Source of the DNA: Lachnospiraceae bacterium
GTDB lineage: Bacteria; Bacillota; Clostridia; Lachnospirales; Lachnospiraceae
Direction of reading: 5' to 3'
DNA length: 64,000 nucleotides
Assembly: GCA_017448245.1 (NCBI GenBank)
Contig: JAFSLV010000024.1
Location: forward strand, 1-64,000
Each line of letters begins with the position of its first letter. Position 1 is the first letter of the stretch. The notes beneath the pieces were generated by a model. It was not told where the DNA came from. It saw nothing but the letters and a program-made list of their open reading frames with translations, and did no database searches. This document shows positions 6,817 through 16,876 of this stretch, one piece after another. Position numbers and translations under genes: made by a program.

Positions 6817-7265
6817 GTATCTTCCGTAAGCACGTAAGCGCCGTCCGTCTCCGCACCGGAAATCCCCGCACGCAAGAGCTCCTCAAGGCGCGCGGTCTGT
6901 CCCGTGAGATAGAGATAGCCGCACAGCGCCTCGAGTCCCGAGGCCTCGTGATAGTCGCGGACCGTCTGGTTTTTGGCTTTGCTGTGCTGTTTTGCGTTTC
7001 TGCCGCGTCTGACCACCGCCTGCTCTTCTTCGGTCAGCATCGGCCCGATCCTTGCGATCATCGCGGCCTGAGCGGCCGCATTGACGATATCCTTCTTCTC
7101 TTCATGCAGCCTTGCCACCGGACGGCGCCCCTCGCGAAGCGTCTTTGTCCTGACGACCAGTTCAAATACCGCATCCCCGATAAAAGAAAGCGTCTGCGGA
7201 TTGATCTGACGGATGGACTCCTTCGTGAGAAGCGGCTGCCCGGAAAAGATCAGATTCTCTTCCAC
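6813..7265 (-). CDS. mrnC: Mini-ribonuclease 3
   Basis: A 150-residue RNase III catalytic domain without the dsRNA-binding domain: NPQTLSFIGDAVFELVVR carries the family signature and a second acidic helix follows near residue 110. Mini-III matures the ends of 23S rRNA in Firmicutes. I place the start at a GTG (7265) with AGAGGGGG 5 nt upstream; it lies inside the last codons of cysS, a 16-nt overlap. A longer in-frame form would run deep inside cysS and is unlikely. It is next to rlmB and cysS, a conserved arrangement. Confidence 0.9.
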   Translation of the reverse strand: MEENLIFSGQPLLTKESIRQINPQTLSFIGDAVFELVVRTKTLREGRRPVARLHEEKKDIVNAAAQAAMIARIGPMLTEEEQAVVRRGRNAKQHSKAKNQTVRDYHEASGLEALCGYLYLTGQTARLEELLRAGISGAETDGAYVLTEDT

Positions 7266-8680
7266 CGGACCCCCTCTCTCGTATCCTCGATCAGGATGCC
7301 CTTCTCCTTCAGCGCGTCCCGGATTGCATCGGCCTTTGCAAAATCCTTTGCCTTTTTGGCGGCCGTCCGCGCCACGATCTGTTCTTCGATCCACGCATCA
7401 TCCTCCGGTGTGTGCGCGTCTTCCCGTACAAGCGGCAAAAGCGTAAGACCAAGCACCCCCGACAACTCTGTCAGCTCGTTCCGCAAAGCCCCAAGATACG
7501 GCAAAGAAGCGTCTTCCCTGGTCGTCGCATTGGCAAGGCGCACCAGTTCAAAGATCGCACTGATCGCGTCCGCCGTATTGAAATCATCATCCATGGCCGC
7601 TTCAAATGCCTTCCTGTATTCTCCTGCCTTCTGAAGCGATGCCGTCTCTTCCTCTGTCAGCGCTTCCCCGGTTGCATGGGTAAGCAGATAGGACAGATTG
7701 GTTTTGCAATTGATGATCCGCTCAAGTGAGGTTTTGGCGCTCTCCATCAGCTCGTCGCTGAAATTGAGGGGCGAGCGGTAATGGGCGCCGAGCATAAAGA
7801 ACCGAAGCACCTGCCCGTCGTATTTTTCCAGAATATCACGCACGGTGAAAAAGTTGCCGAGCGATTTGCTCATCTTTTTGTGATCGATATTTAAGAACGC
7901 GTTATGCATCCAGTAATGCGCAAAGACCCCGCCGGAGCAGCTTTCCGACTGCGCGATCTCGTTTTCGTGATGCGGAAAAATCAGATCCTCCCCGCCGCCG
8001 TGGATATCGATCTCCGCACCGAGATACTTCCTGCTCATCACGGAACACTCGATATGCCAGCCGGGGCGCCCGTCACACCAGGGCGAGGGCCAGGAGGGTT
8101 CGCCTTCCTTTTTTGGCTTCCACAGAACAAAATCGAGCGCGTCTTCCTTTTGCTCCGCGCCGTCGACCTTAAGCGCGCGCTCCCCGCTGCGCAGATCGTC
8201 GAGATTCTTATGTGACAGCTTCCCGTATCCGGCAAAGGAGCGGGAGCGGAAATAGACCGTGCCGTCCATCGCGGGATAGGCATGCTCCTTTTTGATCAGT
8301 GTATCGATCATGCCGATCATGCCGTCGATCTCCTCCGTCGCCTTCGGATGAACGTCGGCCGGGCGCACGCCAAGGGCCTCCATATCCTTTTTGCACTCCG
8401 CAATATAGCGCTCCGAGATCTCCGATGACTCCTTCTTTTCGTCGAAGGCCGCCCGGATGATCTTGTCGTCGACGTCCGTAAAATTGGACACATAGCGGAC
8501 CTCATAACCACGGTATGTCAGGTAGTTGCGCACCGTGTCAAAGAAGATCATCGGTCTCGCGTTGCCGATATGGATGAGATTATAGACGGTCGGACCGCAG
8601 ACATAGATCCGCACCTTTCCTTCCTCGATCGGATGAAACTCCTCGATCTGTCTGCTCATCGTATTATAAATACGTATCAT
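7250..8680 (-). CDS. cysS: Cysteinyl-tRNA synthetase
   Basis: A 476-residue class I synthetase of normal length. The zinc/active-site region YVCGPTVYNLIHIGNARP carries the HIGH-like motif near residue 38, and KMSKSLGNF the KMSKS loop near 270. The first zinc cysteine (C29) and the conserved C-S-V-M segment are present. Shine-Dalgarno AAAGGAAG lies 8 nt before the ATG. It follows ispF by 31 bp. Confidence 0.96.
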   Translation of the reverse strand: MIRIYNTMSRQIEEFHPIEEGKVRIYVCGPTVYNLIHIGNARPMIFFDTVRNYLTYRGYEVRYVSNFTDVDDKIIRAAFDEKKESSEISERYIAECKKDMEALGVRPADVHPKATEEIDGMIGMIDTLIKKEHAYPAMDGTVYFRSRSFAGYGKLSHKNLDDLRSGERALKVDGAEQKEDALDFVLWKPKKEGEPSWPSPWCDGRPGWHIECSVMSRKYLGAEIDIHGGGEDLIFPHHENEIAQSESCSGGVFAHYWMHNAFLNIDHKKMSKSLGNFFTVRDILEKYDGQVLRFFMLGAHYRSPLNFSDELMESAKTSLERIINCKTNLSYLLTHATGEALTEEETASLQKAGEYRKAFEAAMDDDFNTADAISAIFELVRLANATTREDASLPYLGALRNELTELSGVLGLTLLPLVREDAHTPEDDAWIEEQIVARTAAKKAKDFAKADAIRDALKEKGILIEDTREGVRWKRI

Positions 8681-8711
8681 GCTTCCGGCTTCCTTTCGAT
8701 CCTATCTGTCC

Positions 8712-9263
8712 TCAGTTCCCGTCTGCGCAGCATCCACGCGGGACGGGGGCCTGACCCGTCCGGAAGGTCACATTGCGGGAAAGAATATCCTGTGGCGTGG
8801 TCAACAGTGCCGCCGCCTGCGCGGCGATGCCCTGACCCGCTCCCGTAAAGCCGAGTCCCTCCTCTGTCGTCGCCTTGACATTGACCTGCGAGATGTCGAT
8901 GTCGAGTGCCCCTGCAATATTGCCCCGCATGTCGTCGATATGGGGACGCATCCTGGGCGCCTGCGCGATGATCGTCGCATCGATATTCTCAATGATATAA
9001 CGTTTTTCCGTTAATATGTCTCCGACTTTTCGTAATAACTCCAGGGAGTCCGCGTCCTTGTACGCGGGGTCCGTATCGGGAAAATGCTTGCCGATATCCC
9101 CTTCGGTCGCCGCCCCGAGCAGGGCATCCGAAATGGCATGCAACAAAACATCCGCGTCGGAATGACCGTCGAGCCCTTTTTCATACGGGATCGTCACGCC
9201 GCCGATGATGAGCGGCCGTCCTTCGACCAGCCGGTGTACGTCATATCCGTTTCCGATTCTCAT
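8712..9263 (-). CDS. ispF: 2-C-methyl-D-erythritol 2,4-cyclodiphosphate synthase
   Basis: IspF of the MEP isoprenoid pathway: [12 protein letters not shown] (metal site D8/H10), [19 protein letters not shown] and the C-terminal [13 protein letters not shown] motif. I start at 9263 because GGAGGGAG lies 6 nt upstream, and the DVHRL motif should be about 8 residues in. At 183 residues it is about 25 longer than usual; the extra C-terminus ([16 protein letters not shown] onwards) resembles nothing I know. It overlaps the end of alaX by 4 nt. ispG lies elsewhere in the window. Confidence 0.95.
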   Translation of the reverse strand: MRIGNGYDVHRLVEGRPLIIGGVTIPYEKGLDGHSDADVLLHAISDALLGAATEGDIGKHFPDTDPAYKDADSLELLRKVGDILTEKRYIIENIDATIIAQAPRMRPHIDDMRGNIAGALDIDISQVNVKATTEEGLGFTGAGQGIAAQAAALLTTPQDILSRNVTFRTGQAPVPRGCCADGN

Positions 9264-10225
9264 GGTTGCTCCCTCCGGTCGCACGTGCTTCGTCCTGTTT
9301 TTTTCACTTCTCTCACCGGGGAGTTACTCCCCCCGGCCGTTCGTTTCAGGGTCTTTAGCTCTTTTTTTAAAGCGCCTGTTTCCTCGCACATTTTACGGAA
9401 ACGGTCGGGGATATTGTCCCATGACGTGGACATCTGCTTTGCAAGCTCCGTGATCATGTCATGCTCCGCACGAAACAGGGAAAGCGCCCGCTGTCCGCAT
9501 GCAATATACAGTCGTACACCGCCCTTCCAGTTTTGCAGTCGCAGGATCTTGATGAGTCCGACCTCGCCCGTACGCTTTACATGCGGCGCACAGCACGCAC
9601 AGCAGTCCGTTCCCTCAATCGTCACGATCCTGAGTTCGTCCGATGCGATCTCTTTTTTGCTGCGGTAGTTCAGACGCGCCTGCTCTTCTTCCGTGGGAAA
9701 AGAAACCACGACCTCCGTATTATCGAAAACCACGCGGTTGGCCTCGAGCTCGATGTCCGCGACATCCTCCGCACACATCATGCCGTTATAGTCCATCGTG
9801 CAGGTGTGGTCACTTAAGCGAAAACCGGTGTTGTCATAACCAAAGCGCCTGTGCACAAGTCCCGATACGATATGCTCACCCGTATGCTGCTGCATAAAGT
9901 CAAAGCGCCTCGCATCGTCCACCTCCCCGCGCACATGCGCCCCTTTTGTCAGCAGCGCAAGGCCTCTTTCGTCCGCTTCGTCCGCAAGAATATGACGGAT
10001 GATACCGTCTTCGATCTGCACATCGCAAACGGGCAGCGCGATCTCCGTCCCCTCCCGGTCCGTGACAAAGATCGTGCCGCGGTCACCGGACTGTCCTCCG
10101 GCCTCGGGAAAAAAGGCGGTGCAATCGAGCAGAACAGCCCTTTCTTCATACGCGCAAACCTCCGCTTCAAATACGGACAGCTCTGCGTTCTCATTATATA
10201 GTTTCCGGGTAACATCCTGCAGCAT
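9260..10225 (-). CDS. AlaX-type alanyl-tRNA editing protein
   Basis: The 321-residue protein resembles the editing half of AlaRS: an OB-like N-terminal domain ([16 protein letters not shown] near 36-50) and the zinc-binding editing domain with [11 protein letters not shown] near 112 and CCACCAPHV near 205. It should hydrolyse Ser- or Gly-tRNA(Ala) in trans. Longer AlaX proteins add a DHHA1-like C-terminal domain; here the sequence ends in a basic tail soon after a coiled coil, so that domain is missing. No Shine-Dalgarno precedes the ATG. A weak promoter (TTGTTG, 17 bp, TAAACA) ends 8 nt before it. Confidence 0.85.
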   Translation of the reverse strand: MLQDVTRKLYNENAELSVFEAEVCAYEERAVLLDCTAFFPEAGGQSGDRGTIFVTDREGTEIALPVCDVQIEDGIIRHILADEADERGLALLTKGAHVRGEVDDARRFDFMQQHTGEHIVSGLVHRRFGYDNTGFRLSDHTCTMDYNGMMCAEDVADIELEANRVVFDNTEVVVSFPTEEEQARLNYRSKKEIASDELRIVTIEGTDCCACCAPHVKRTGEVGLIKILRLQNWKGGVRLYIACGQRALSLFRAEHDMITELAKQMSTSWDNIPDRFRKMCEETGALKKELKTLKRTAGGSNSPVREVKKTGRSTCDRREQP

Positions 10226-10257
10226 TGTGAGTTTGTTTATGGTTTGTCAGACATAGC

Positions 10258-10288
10258 AACAACCGCCACTCGGCAAGTGACGGTTGTT
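10258..10288 (-). terminator. Hairpin after carD
   Basis: AACAACCGCCACT (10258-10270) pairs with AGTGACGGTTGTT (10276-10288), 12 of 13 positions, with a 5-nt loop. It is a strong stem, but on the carD strand only TTGTTGCT follows, while on the plus strand CTTTT follows. It most likely ends carD transcription before the alaX operon. Confidence 0.6.
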
Positions 10289-10315
10289 CTTTTCATACTT
10301 ACACGGCATCAACCA

Positions 10316-10831
10316 TCAGGCATACAGCGGCAGTGCCGTCAGCGTCTTCATCACCTGTTCCTTGACGGCGGATACATCCTTCTTTAAAGAAAATGCCATC
10401 TCGCTGTACAGCAGCTTTTCCGCGGTTGCCAGATGTCTTTCGTTCATCGAAGCGAGCTTTTTGCCCTCGCGCGTGCGCTTGGCCCTCGCTTTGTGCAGCC
10501 CCTTGACAAGACGCATCATATCCTGTGTCTCGTTGTGCTTGATCACGTCCACGATCTCGGCCTCCGCACGCTTGCCGCTCGACACCTCGATCTCCTCGAT
10601 ATCCTCGAGCTCCGCGAGAAGCTCCTGGGCATCCTTCTTGCTGATGACGTGGCGCATCTTGTCCTCCGCGCCGTCAACGGGCACATAGAGGACGCCGTTA
10701 CGGTCGGTCGCCGGCGACATCATATAGTACAACTTTTCCTGCTGTCCTTCCAAAAAAGGCGGTACCAGCACGTCCGTGACCTTGCACAGTCCGTGGTTGC
10801 CGTAAACAGTGACATCTCCTCTCTTCAACAT
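10316..10831 (-). CDS. CarD-family transcription regulator
   Basis: The 171-residue protein has the CarD/CdnL RNA-polymerase interaction domain at the N-terminus (MLKRGDVTVYGNHGLCKVTDV, a Tudor-like fold) followed by a helical C-terminal domain. CarD proteins bind the RNAP beta subunit and stabilise open complexes, often at rRNA promoters. Start at 10831: AAAGGAAGG lies 6 nt upstream; the longer N-terminus would overlap this site. The leader is long, with an extended -10 (TGATATAAT) near 10973. It is monocistronic, between terminator-like hairpins. Confidence 0.88.
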   Translation of the reverse strand: MLKRGDVTVYGNHGLCKVTDVLVPPFLEGQQEKLYYMMSPATDRNGVLYVPVDGAEDKMRHVISKKDAQELLAELEDIEEIEVSSGKRAEAEIVDVIKHNETQDMMRLVKGLHKARAKRTREGKKLASMNERHLATAEKLLYSEMAFSLKKDVSAVKEQVMKTLTALPLYA

Positions 10832-11103
10832 CTTGTGCCTTCCTTTCTGAAACCCCAACTTTTCCCGAAAAAAGGGTGAAAAAAACAACCGGATACGGCA
10901 AAGTCCCGCATCGGCTGATTTCCCGGGAAAAACTGCCTCTATGACGGATTTGTCTGCTTCGTTATCACAAATTATATCATAAAACGGAGCAAAAATACAC
11001 CTCCCAAAATAAAAAAAATCTTACAAAAATACAGGGGTTTTTGCTGTGAGATATTGACAATCGGACGAAAAAGCCGATCACATCCGCACAGAATGCGCAC
11101 AGA

Positions 11104-11358
11104 TCAGATGCGAAATATGAGTTTTGCGACGAGCCAGATCCCGACGAGGAGCGCCAGCGCCACCGGCAAAAAAACAGCCCAGGCGGACAGCACCATCAGC
11201 CAGAATTCCCGGACGGAGACCTTTTCTCCCTGCGCCGCTTCCGGCACCACGTCTGTCCCTGCATCCGCAACGTCCCTTTCATGCGCTTCCTCTCCGGCAT
11301 GGCCGTTTTGTTCCTTCTGGAAGCGTGCGGCCCGGTCGAGACGCTGTCCGAAAAACAC
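11104..11358 (-). CDS. Small single-pass membrane protein at the end of the opp operon
   Basis: An 84-residue frame starting at a GTG just 3 nt after the oppF stop. The N-terminal 55 residues are charged and the C-terminus (WLMVLSAWAVFLPVALALL onward) is one membrane helix ending in a short basic tail. No clear Shine-Dalgarno is seen, but translation could be coupled to oppF. I do not recognise a family. Its position suggests cotranscription with the peptide transporter. A shorter form starting at MVLSAW is possible. Confidence 0.5.
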   Translation of the reverse strand: MFFGQRLDRAARFQKEQNGHAGEEAHERDVADAGTDVVPEAAQGEKVSVREFWLMVLSAWAVFLPVALALLVGIWLVAKLIFRI

Positions 11359-11361
11359 CGC

Positions 11362-12841
11362 TCAGCCCGTCAGCCTGTGATGGCAGGCAACAAAGTGATC
11401 CGGTGCGATCTCCTCCCACTCGGGCACCACATGCTCGCAGATCTCCGTGCAGTACTTGCAGCGCGTATGGAACTTGCATCCGGACGGCGGATTGACCGGC
11501 GAGGGAATATCTCCCTCCAGAACCTTGATCTCCTTTTTTTCTTCCGTCGTCGGAATCGAATCGAGCAGTGCCCTCGTATAGGGATGAGCCGGCGCGCGGA
11601 AGATCTCGTCGGATGCGGCGAGCTCCACCAGATTGCCCAGATACATCACGCCGATGCGGTCGGAGATATACTTGACGACCGAAAGATCATGCGTGATAAA
11701 CAGATACGTCAGATCCTGCTGCTCCCTGAGATCCTGCAGCAGATTGATGATCTGCGACTGCACGGACACGTCGAGTGCCGACACCGCCTCGTCACAGACG
11801 ACAAATCTGGGTGCCACCGCCAGCGCCCTGGCGATCGAGATGCGCTGCCTCTGCCCCCCGGAAAACTGATAGGGGAAGCGATGCAGGAAATACGACTGCA
11901 ATCCGCAGTCATCCATGACCTTTAAGATGTATTCCTTCATCCGGTCGTTGTTCTTGCGGAACATATTGTGTGCGCTTAAGCCCTCGCCGATGATCTGTCC
12001 GACCGTCATGCGGGGATTGAGCGAGCTGTACGGATCCTGGAAGATGATCTGGAGCTCCTGACGGAGCAGGCGGATCTCGTTATAGTTGAGTCTGGCCAGA
12101 TCGATACCGTCGTCCCTGAGCGCCTCATACTTTTGAAACGCCTCCTCCGACGCGTGCTCCTTACGCAGCGCGTCAATCCGCGCAAGTGTCTCATCCACCT
12201 CTTTTTGTACTTCCTCCATGCGCTTGTCGATCTGGGCAAGCTTTGCGTCCTGCGAGGAGGTCGGCTTCTTTTCATAAGCCATGTCCTCCCGCTCGACCGC
12301 GACCAGTTCACGCTCTTCACGGAGTTTTCTAAGCCTGAGCGCCGCCTGGTAATTGGCTTCGTAGGCGCTCTTGACGGTACTTAAGTCTTTGACGCTCATG
12401 AGACCGCCAAAGATATTGGCGACATCAAGCAACGCGTCGGACGCCGCCTTTTTTGCGGCATCGAGCTCCGCGTGTTTTTTGAACTGCTCCTGCTCGGTGA
12501 GCTTGTCATAGGCTGCCTGCAGCTCATCCCGCTTCTTTTCCTTTGCCTCGATCCCCGCGATCTCCTTTTCCAGATTGCGGATCGTTTTGAGCATATAGCG
12601 GGGTGCGATATCGTCGAGGGTCCTGCCGTAGTACATCGTCCGGCCGTCCGTCTGTCTGTACAGCTGCAGCAGGGTTCTGCCGAGCGTCGATTTGCCGCAG
12701 CCCGACTCGCCCACGAGTCCGAAGACCTCCCCCTCATAGATATCGAGCGTGATCCCGTCATTGGCCTTGACGAAGAGGCCCCGCGTTTTGAGCGGGAAAT
12801 ACTGCTTGAGATTGGTCACGCGCAGCAGGACTTTCTTTTGC

Positions 12842-12849
<8 letters not shown>
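11362..12849 (-). CDS. oppF: OppF-type peptide ABC transporter ATPase with a coiled-coil insertion
   Basis: A 495-residue ABC ATPase. Walker A GESGCGKST is at 48-55, Q-loop FQDPYSSLNP at 270-279, signature FSGGQRQR and Walker B VVCDEAVSALD follow, and the C-terminal oligopeptide-transporter extension has the Cys cluster CKFHTRCKYC typical of OppD/OppF. The distance between Walker A and Q-loop is about 215 residues instead of roughly 45: an insertion at about 86-258 is Lys/Glu/Ala-rich and heptad-like (IDKRMEEVQKEVDETL). It starts within the last codons of oppD (8-nt overlap). All catalytic motifs are intact, so it should be an active ATPase partner of OppD. Confidence 0.93.
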
Positions 12850-13831
<982 letters not shown>

Positions 13832-13856
13832 ATCACTCCTCTTTTCTGCAGGTGCA

Positions 13857-15725
13857 TTATCTTCCGATGGACTTGGGATCGACCGCGTCGCGGATCGCAT
13901 CGCCGATCAGGTTGATGCAGATCGTACAGACGCCGAAGATCAGCGACGGGAATACCCATCGCCACCAGTACTGCTGGATGACGATCGAGTTGTTGGCACC
14001 GGATAACATATTGCCCCAGGTCGGTGCGGGCAACGGAATCCCGAAGCCCAGATACGACAGCGTCGACTCCGTCAGCATGCAGGTCGCAAATTCCAGTGTC
14101 GCTTCGACCAGCAGCACGTTTAAGACATTGGGCAGGATATGCCGGAAGATGATCGCGCCCTCCCTTACGCCCATCGCCTGTGCCGCCGTGACAAATTCCT
14201 TTTCGCGCTCCGCAAGGATCTGCGCACGGATCAGGCGGCAGGTTGCGGGCCATGTCAGAACACCCAGCACCACCATGATCAGATACATGCGCATGCTCAC
14301 GTCGATGCGCGTACCGATGATCGCACTCAGGAGCATCGCAAAGGGCAAAAACGGAATCGCGCCGAAGATCTCCGAGATACGCATGACCAGCATGTCGACC
14401 TTGCCGCCAAAGTAACCGGCAATGCCGCCCATGATGACACCGATGATGATCGAAATCACGACCGCCACAAAGCCGACGGTCATCGTCGTCTGGCCGCCGT
14501 TGATGATGCGTGTAAGGATGTCTCTTCCGAGATCGTCCGTCCCCAGCGGATGCCCTTTGAGCCCCCAGGTATGCACCTCGCCGTTCACGTCGATCGCGTA
14601 GTTCTGATAAAAGCCAGCAAAGACCGTCTCGATCTGTGCGCCGTGCACGGAATCGGGAATCGTGGTCTGGTGATGCGCGTTGTCTCCCCAGCTGACGACG
14701 TCGCCGTTTTCCATCAGCGCCGTATAGTGGTAACGGCCGCCGTAGATCTCGAGGGGCTTTGCGGTCATGACGACCTCGTCGTCCTCCGCGGAAGCGGTTC
14801 CCTCTCTCTCCGGAATCTCTCCTTCATGCCGGGCGACATTGCCCCAGACGATGATCGTGCCGTCGCTTTTGACCCCCGCCATCGTATCGCCGGTAGCGGC
14901 GATATCGACGACATCCGAGGACAGCGCCTCCGGAATGCGGTTAAAGGCATTGGTCTTTTCGAGACCTCCGTAGACGACGGAGCCGTCATCGAGCAGCAGA
15001 CAGTAATGATAGGTCGCGATCGCAAATTTGACCACGCGGCCGCGGTATTCTTTCTTGACGTCGAGGTCGCACATATTGGTATTGCCCCAGAAATAGACCT
15101 CGCCCTCGTCGGTCAGGGCACCGGAGCACTGGTAGCCCGCCTCGATCTGGATGATGTTCTTTCCGCCCTTGGTACGGGAGACCCTGAGATCCTGCGGGAT
15201 GCGGTCCTGTCCGAGACGCTTGTTGCCCCAGACATAGATCTGTCCGTTCTCGTCGAGCGCCACCACATGGTCATAGCCCGCGGCAACGGAGACGATATGC
15301 GCCTCCAGCACCTCCTCCGGAATATTCCTGAGATCGATCGTATCCGTGATCTTGGTATAGCCCCAGATATAGATATGGCCGTCCTTGTCACAGCCGACAC
15401 CGAAGGTCGCACCGGCGGCGATATCCTGCACATTGCCGTCAAGTCCCTCGGGCAGGGTGAGCATGTCATTGATCGGCGGCACGTGGATCTGCGTATTGTC
15501 GCTTTCTCCCAGATCGATCTGGAAGAGATACGGTCCGATAAAGACAAAGGCAAAGATCAGTAAAAAGACAATGAGTCCGAACATCCCGAGCTTGTTATGC
15601 AGAAAGTTGGATAACATCATCCTGCCCGGAGACTGGATATGCTCTTCCATCAGGATATCCGTCTGGGTATTCCGGTTGCCGAACAGTCTTGCCAGAAACG
15701 AAGGCTTTCTCTTTTTTTCTTCCAT
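13857..15725 (-). CDS. oppC: OppC-type permease carrying a seven-repeat RCC1 beta-propeller
   Basis: A 622-residue fusion. Residues 1-68 are the cytoplasmic N-terminus and first membrane helix of OppC (FGLIVFLLIFAFVFIGPYLF). Residues about 95-390 hold seven RCC1-type repeats ending in [I/V]-x-WG: at 101-122, 146-167, 193-214, 233-254 (degenerate, YGG), 274-295, 326-347 and 367-388. At 392 the normal permease resumes with HPLGTDDLGRDILTR, five further helices and the EAA loop (AQAMGVREGAIIFRHILPNV). Topology places the propeller outside the cell next to OppA. Start at 15725 (GAGGGG about 10 nt upstream, 16 nt after oppB); an earlier ATG would overlap oppB. The frame is uninterrupted, so the fusion looks genuine. 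Confidence 0.93.
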   Translation of the reverse strand: MEEKKRKPSFLARLFGNRNTQTDILMEEHIQSPGRMMLSNFLHNKLGMFGLIVFLLIFAFVFIGPYLFQIDLGESDNTQIHVPPINDMLTLPEGLDGNVQDIAAGATFGVGCDKDGHIYIWGYTKITDTIDLRNIPEEVLEAHIVSVAAGYDHVVALDENGQIYVWGNKRLGQDRIPQDLRVSRTKGGKNIIQIEAGYQCSGALTDEGEVYFWGNTNMCDLDVKKEYRGRVVKFAIATYHYCLLLDDGSVVYGGLEKTNAFNRIPEALSSDVVDIAATGDTMAGVKSDGTIIVWGNVARHEGEIPEREGTASAEDDEVVMTAKPLEIYGGRYHYTALMENGDVVSWGDNAHHQTTIPDSVHGAQIETVFAGFYQNYAIDVNGEVHTWGLKGHPLGTDDLGRDILTRIINGGQTTMTVGFVAVVISIIIGVIMGGIAGYFGGKVDMLVMRISEIFGAIPFLPFAMLLSAIIGTRIDVSMRMYLIMVVLGVLTWPATCRLIRAQILAEREKEFVTAAQAMGVREGAIIFRHILPNVLNVLLVEATLEFATCMLTESTLSYLGFGIPLPAPTWGNMLSGANNSIVIQQYWWRWVFPSLIFGVCTICINLIGDAIRDAVDPKSIGR

Positions 15726-15741
15726 CTTGCGAAGGTCCCCT

Positions 15742-16758
15742 CTATTTGTTGACACGGATGCGCGGATCGACAAAGCCGTAGACTAAGTCCATGATCAGAG
15801 CGCCGACCAGACTCACCACCGTATAAAACATCTGCACAAACAGCGACAATTCAAAATCGTGATTGCCCAGGCTCTGGATATAGAGTCTGCCCATTCCGTT
15901 GATGCCGAAGGTGGATTCCACCAGAAGCGATCCGGAAAAGATCCCGAGGAACCATCCGATGATCAGCGTTACCACCGGAAGCAGGGCATTCCGCCAGGCG
16001 TGCGAATAGATGACGACACGCTCCTTGACGCCCTTGGCCCTTGCCGTTTTGATATGATCCATCGAGAGCGCCTCGATCATGGCGCTGCGCACATAGCGGC
16101 TCATGCCGCCGAGCGAAGCAAAGGTCATGACGATCAGGGGCAGTCCCAGATAATAGAGCTCGTCAAAAAACTTCTTTAAGCCGGTATAGTTGGCACCGGG
16201 CGTGCCGATACCGGACACCGGGAAGATCCGTAATATCACCGCAAATATATAGATAAATACCAATGCAATAATGTAGATCGGTACGGAATAGCCGACAATC
16301 GAAAAGACCTGGACAAAATTGTCCCTGTGACTGCCCTTGTGCACCGCACACCAGATGCCTAAGGGAATCGTGATGCCGAGCGCAAGGATCGTCGCAAAGA
16401 TATTCATAAAGACCGTCGTCGAAATCGGTGCGGAGATGACCTCCACACACGGTTTTTTAAAGAAATTGGAATAACCGAAATTGGCCTGTAAATAGCCGTT
16501 GAAGCTGCCGCTCTTTTCCGGAAGAAACCCGAGCCAGCGGCCGTAGCGCACGAGGATGGGATCGTTTAAGCCCATCGACTCGCGCAGGTCCTGGTACATC
16601 TGGTTGTAGACATCCGGGCGCAGCGTCGTCTTGATCGATTCGAGTTCGAGTCTGGCGGGGTCGCTCGGAATCAGATTGAACAGGACATACATGAAAAACG
16701 ACACGATGAAAAAGACGACCACCATGTAGAGTATTCTTTTGCAGATATATTTGGCCAC
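15742..16758 (-). CDS. oppB: OppB-type peptide transporter permease
   Basis: A 338-residue permease with six membrane helices: an N-terminal anchor (RILYMVVVFFIVSFFMYVLF), an extracytoplasmic loop of about 80 residues, and the permease core with EAA loop TARAKGVKERVVIYSHAWRNALLPV. It forms the channel together with OppC. Shine-Dalgarno AGGGGGG lies upstream of the ATG. It follows oppA after a 118-nt gap that contains a strong hairpin. Confidence 0.94.
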   Translation of the reverse strand: MAKYICKRILYMVVVFFIVSFFMYVLFNLIPSDPARLELESIKTTLRPDVYNQMYQDLRESMGLNDPILVRYGRWLGFLPEKSGSFNGYLQANFGYSNFFKKPCVEVISAPISTTVFMNIFATILALGITIPLGIWCAVHKGSHRDNFVQVFSIVGYSVPIYIIALVFIYIFAVILRIFPVSGIGTPGANYTGLKKFFDELYYLGLPLIVMTFASLGGMSRYVRSAMIEALSMDHIKTARAKGVKERVVIYSHAWRNALLPVVTLIIGWFLGIFSGSLLVESTFGINGMGRLYIQSLGNHDFELSLFVQMFYTVVSLVGALIMDLVYGFVDPRIRVNK

Positions 16759-16796
16759 GAAGCGCCCCCCTCTTTCATCGCTTTGTAATACCCCGA

Positions 16797-16832
16797 AATC
16801 GGGCAGAACGCCGTGATGCGTTCCGCCCGATT
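16797..16832 (-). promoter_or_regulatory. Intercistronic hairpin between oppA and oppB
   Basis: AATCGGGC-A-GAACGC and GCGTTC-C-GCCCGATT form a 15-bp stem with one mismatch (wobble on the minus strand) and a 6-nt loop. No T-run follows, so it is not a standard terminator. Such hairpins after binding-protein genes slow 3' decay and give more binding protein than permease; that role is inferred here. Confidence 0.65.
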
Positions 16833-16876
16833 CCGCAGCTGAAGTGCAAAATCAATTTCCGTTACGGATGGATGAT

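Noticed and set aside
11055..11083. Promoter or terminator after the opp operon (TTGACA, ATCGG/CCGAT)
   Set aside because: TTGACA has no -10 box at the right distance, and the 5-bp stem is too short and lacks a T-run.
14139..15563. 474-codon plus-strand frame opposite oppC
   Set aside because: Shadow of the RCC1 region; the minus-strand product has clear domains and an operon position.
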